From the NCBI GenBank assembly GCA_023548195.1, contig JAJHZJ010000008.1:3930215-3994214 (forward strand): DNA of 64,000 nucleotides, read 5' to 3'. This DNA is from Bettongia penicillata ogilbyi (Eukaryota > Chordata > Mammalia > Diprotodontia > Potoroidae). The translations under genes and the position numbers were made by a program. This document shows positions 63,619 to 64,000 of this stretch, one piece after another; positions within the stretch are counted from its first letter, which is position 1; each line of letters opens with the position of its first letter. Under the pieces are notes generated by a model, which had not been told where the DNA came from, made no database searches, and worked only from the letters and a program-made list of their open reading frames with translations.

Positions 63619-64000
63619 CAATAAATGTCAAAAAATAAATCCAGCTTGAGAACCTTGGTCGAGCTGCTGACTTGCTCTTACGCTGCATGATGGGGACAAG
63701 AGGACAAGAGAGCAACTTCATAAGAGGATTTTGCTATTCCCTTCTTACTATCTCTTATGGATTTAAACTGAGTTCCTTCAGAAACCAATTCCAAGTAACT
63801 TCAAATACAAAGCTCTTAGAAACTGCCCAGGAAAGATAGTTTCACTTCATAAAGAAATGGGCACCTGTGGTCTTTAGTTAGACTTGGTTGGTAATTCTTA
63901 ATATTAAACTTTGGATTTCAGGTCTAGCCAAGGTTAACTTAAATATTGTACTATGAAAAAATTGATTAGCCTTCAGGATTTAATGGAAGCTCAACTTGAC
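63619..64000. other. Unassigned intronic sequence to the window end
   Basis: No element or exon recognised. Confidence 0.5.

Larger units (their letters stand above)
18127..64000 (+). other. STOX2: STOX2 intron 1 (partial, extends past the window)
   Basis: Begins at GTTGGT after exon 1. No sequence encoding the expected next STOX2 residues (the winged-helix region) is recognised downstream, so at least 45.8 kb is intron. A large first intron fits what is known of this gene in other mammals. Contents are repeats and unique noncoding sequence, listed separately. An internal alternative first exon cannot be excluded. Confidence 0.8.

Noticed and set aside
18127..64000. Further STOX2 coding exons
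   Set aside because: No sequence encoding the expected following residues (winged-helix region) was recognised in the downstream frames.

Overview
This window is nuclear DNA from a mammal, almost certainly a marsupial. The evidence is repeat content. It holds many copies of a CORE-SINE with a tRNA-like head, a MIR-type core and an RTE/BovB-like tail (Mar-1 type). It also holds older MIR/THER-type SINEs, one SINE of WSINE1 type, very abundant old L2 LINE fragments, L1 fragments whose 3' UTR and ORF2 end look marsupial, a BovB-like tail, two fragments of a LINE with a FADD-box reverse transcriptase and a C-terminal zinc finger, and small hAT-type DNA transposons. Family names are from memory, not from a database search.

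One protein-coding gene is visible. A CpG-rich promoter/5' UTR block (about 16.2-17.96 kb) leads into a coding exon at 17961-18126 (+). Its 55 complete codons match the N-terminus of Storkhead-box protein 2 (STOX2). The exon ends at a splice donor inside a glycine codon, and no further STOX2 exon is recognisable, so 18127 to the window end reads as the first part of a large intron 1. The 5' UTR has overlapping upstream ORFs, one with an 18-residue uninterrupted glycine run encoded by a GGN repeat, plus a 36-bp alternating purine-pyrimidine tract.

Layout: 1-16.0 kb is the upstream flank, with SINEs, L2, a LINE RT fragment (3.06-3.98 kb), old L1 fragments and a long GATA-type microsatellite at 15.74-15.87 kb. 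16.2-18.13 kb is promoter, leader and exon 1. 18.13-64.0 kb is intron 1. The first ~5 kb of the intron is mostly unique, then come repeat-rich blocks: L2 in alternating orientation at 41.8-45.3 kb, a long interrupted L2 at 34.75-37.1 kb, a second LINE RT fragment at 57.0-58.06 kb, and an L1 insertion with a perfect 13-bp target-site duplication at 62.62-63.36 kb. Several repeat-free stretches with developmental-type motifs could be conserved noncoding elements.

I found no second gene, structural RNA gene, CRISPR array or bacterial-type system. The most notable items are the polyglycine upstream ORF arrangement, a 60-bp inverted duplication inside an L1 fragment, a five-copy hAT MITE family with traceable target-site duplications, and a LINE-SINE pair sharing a 3' tail.
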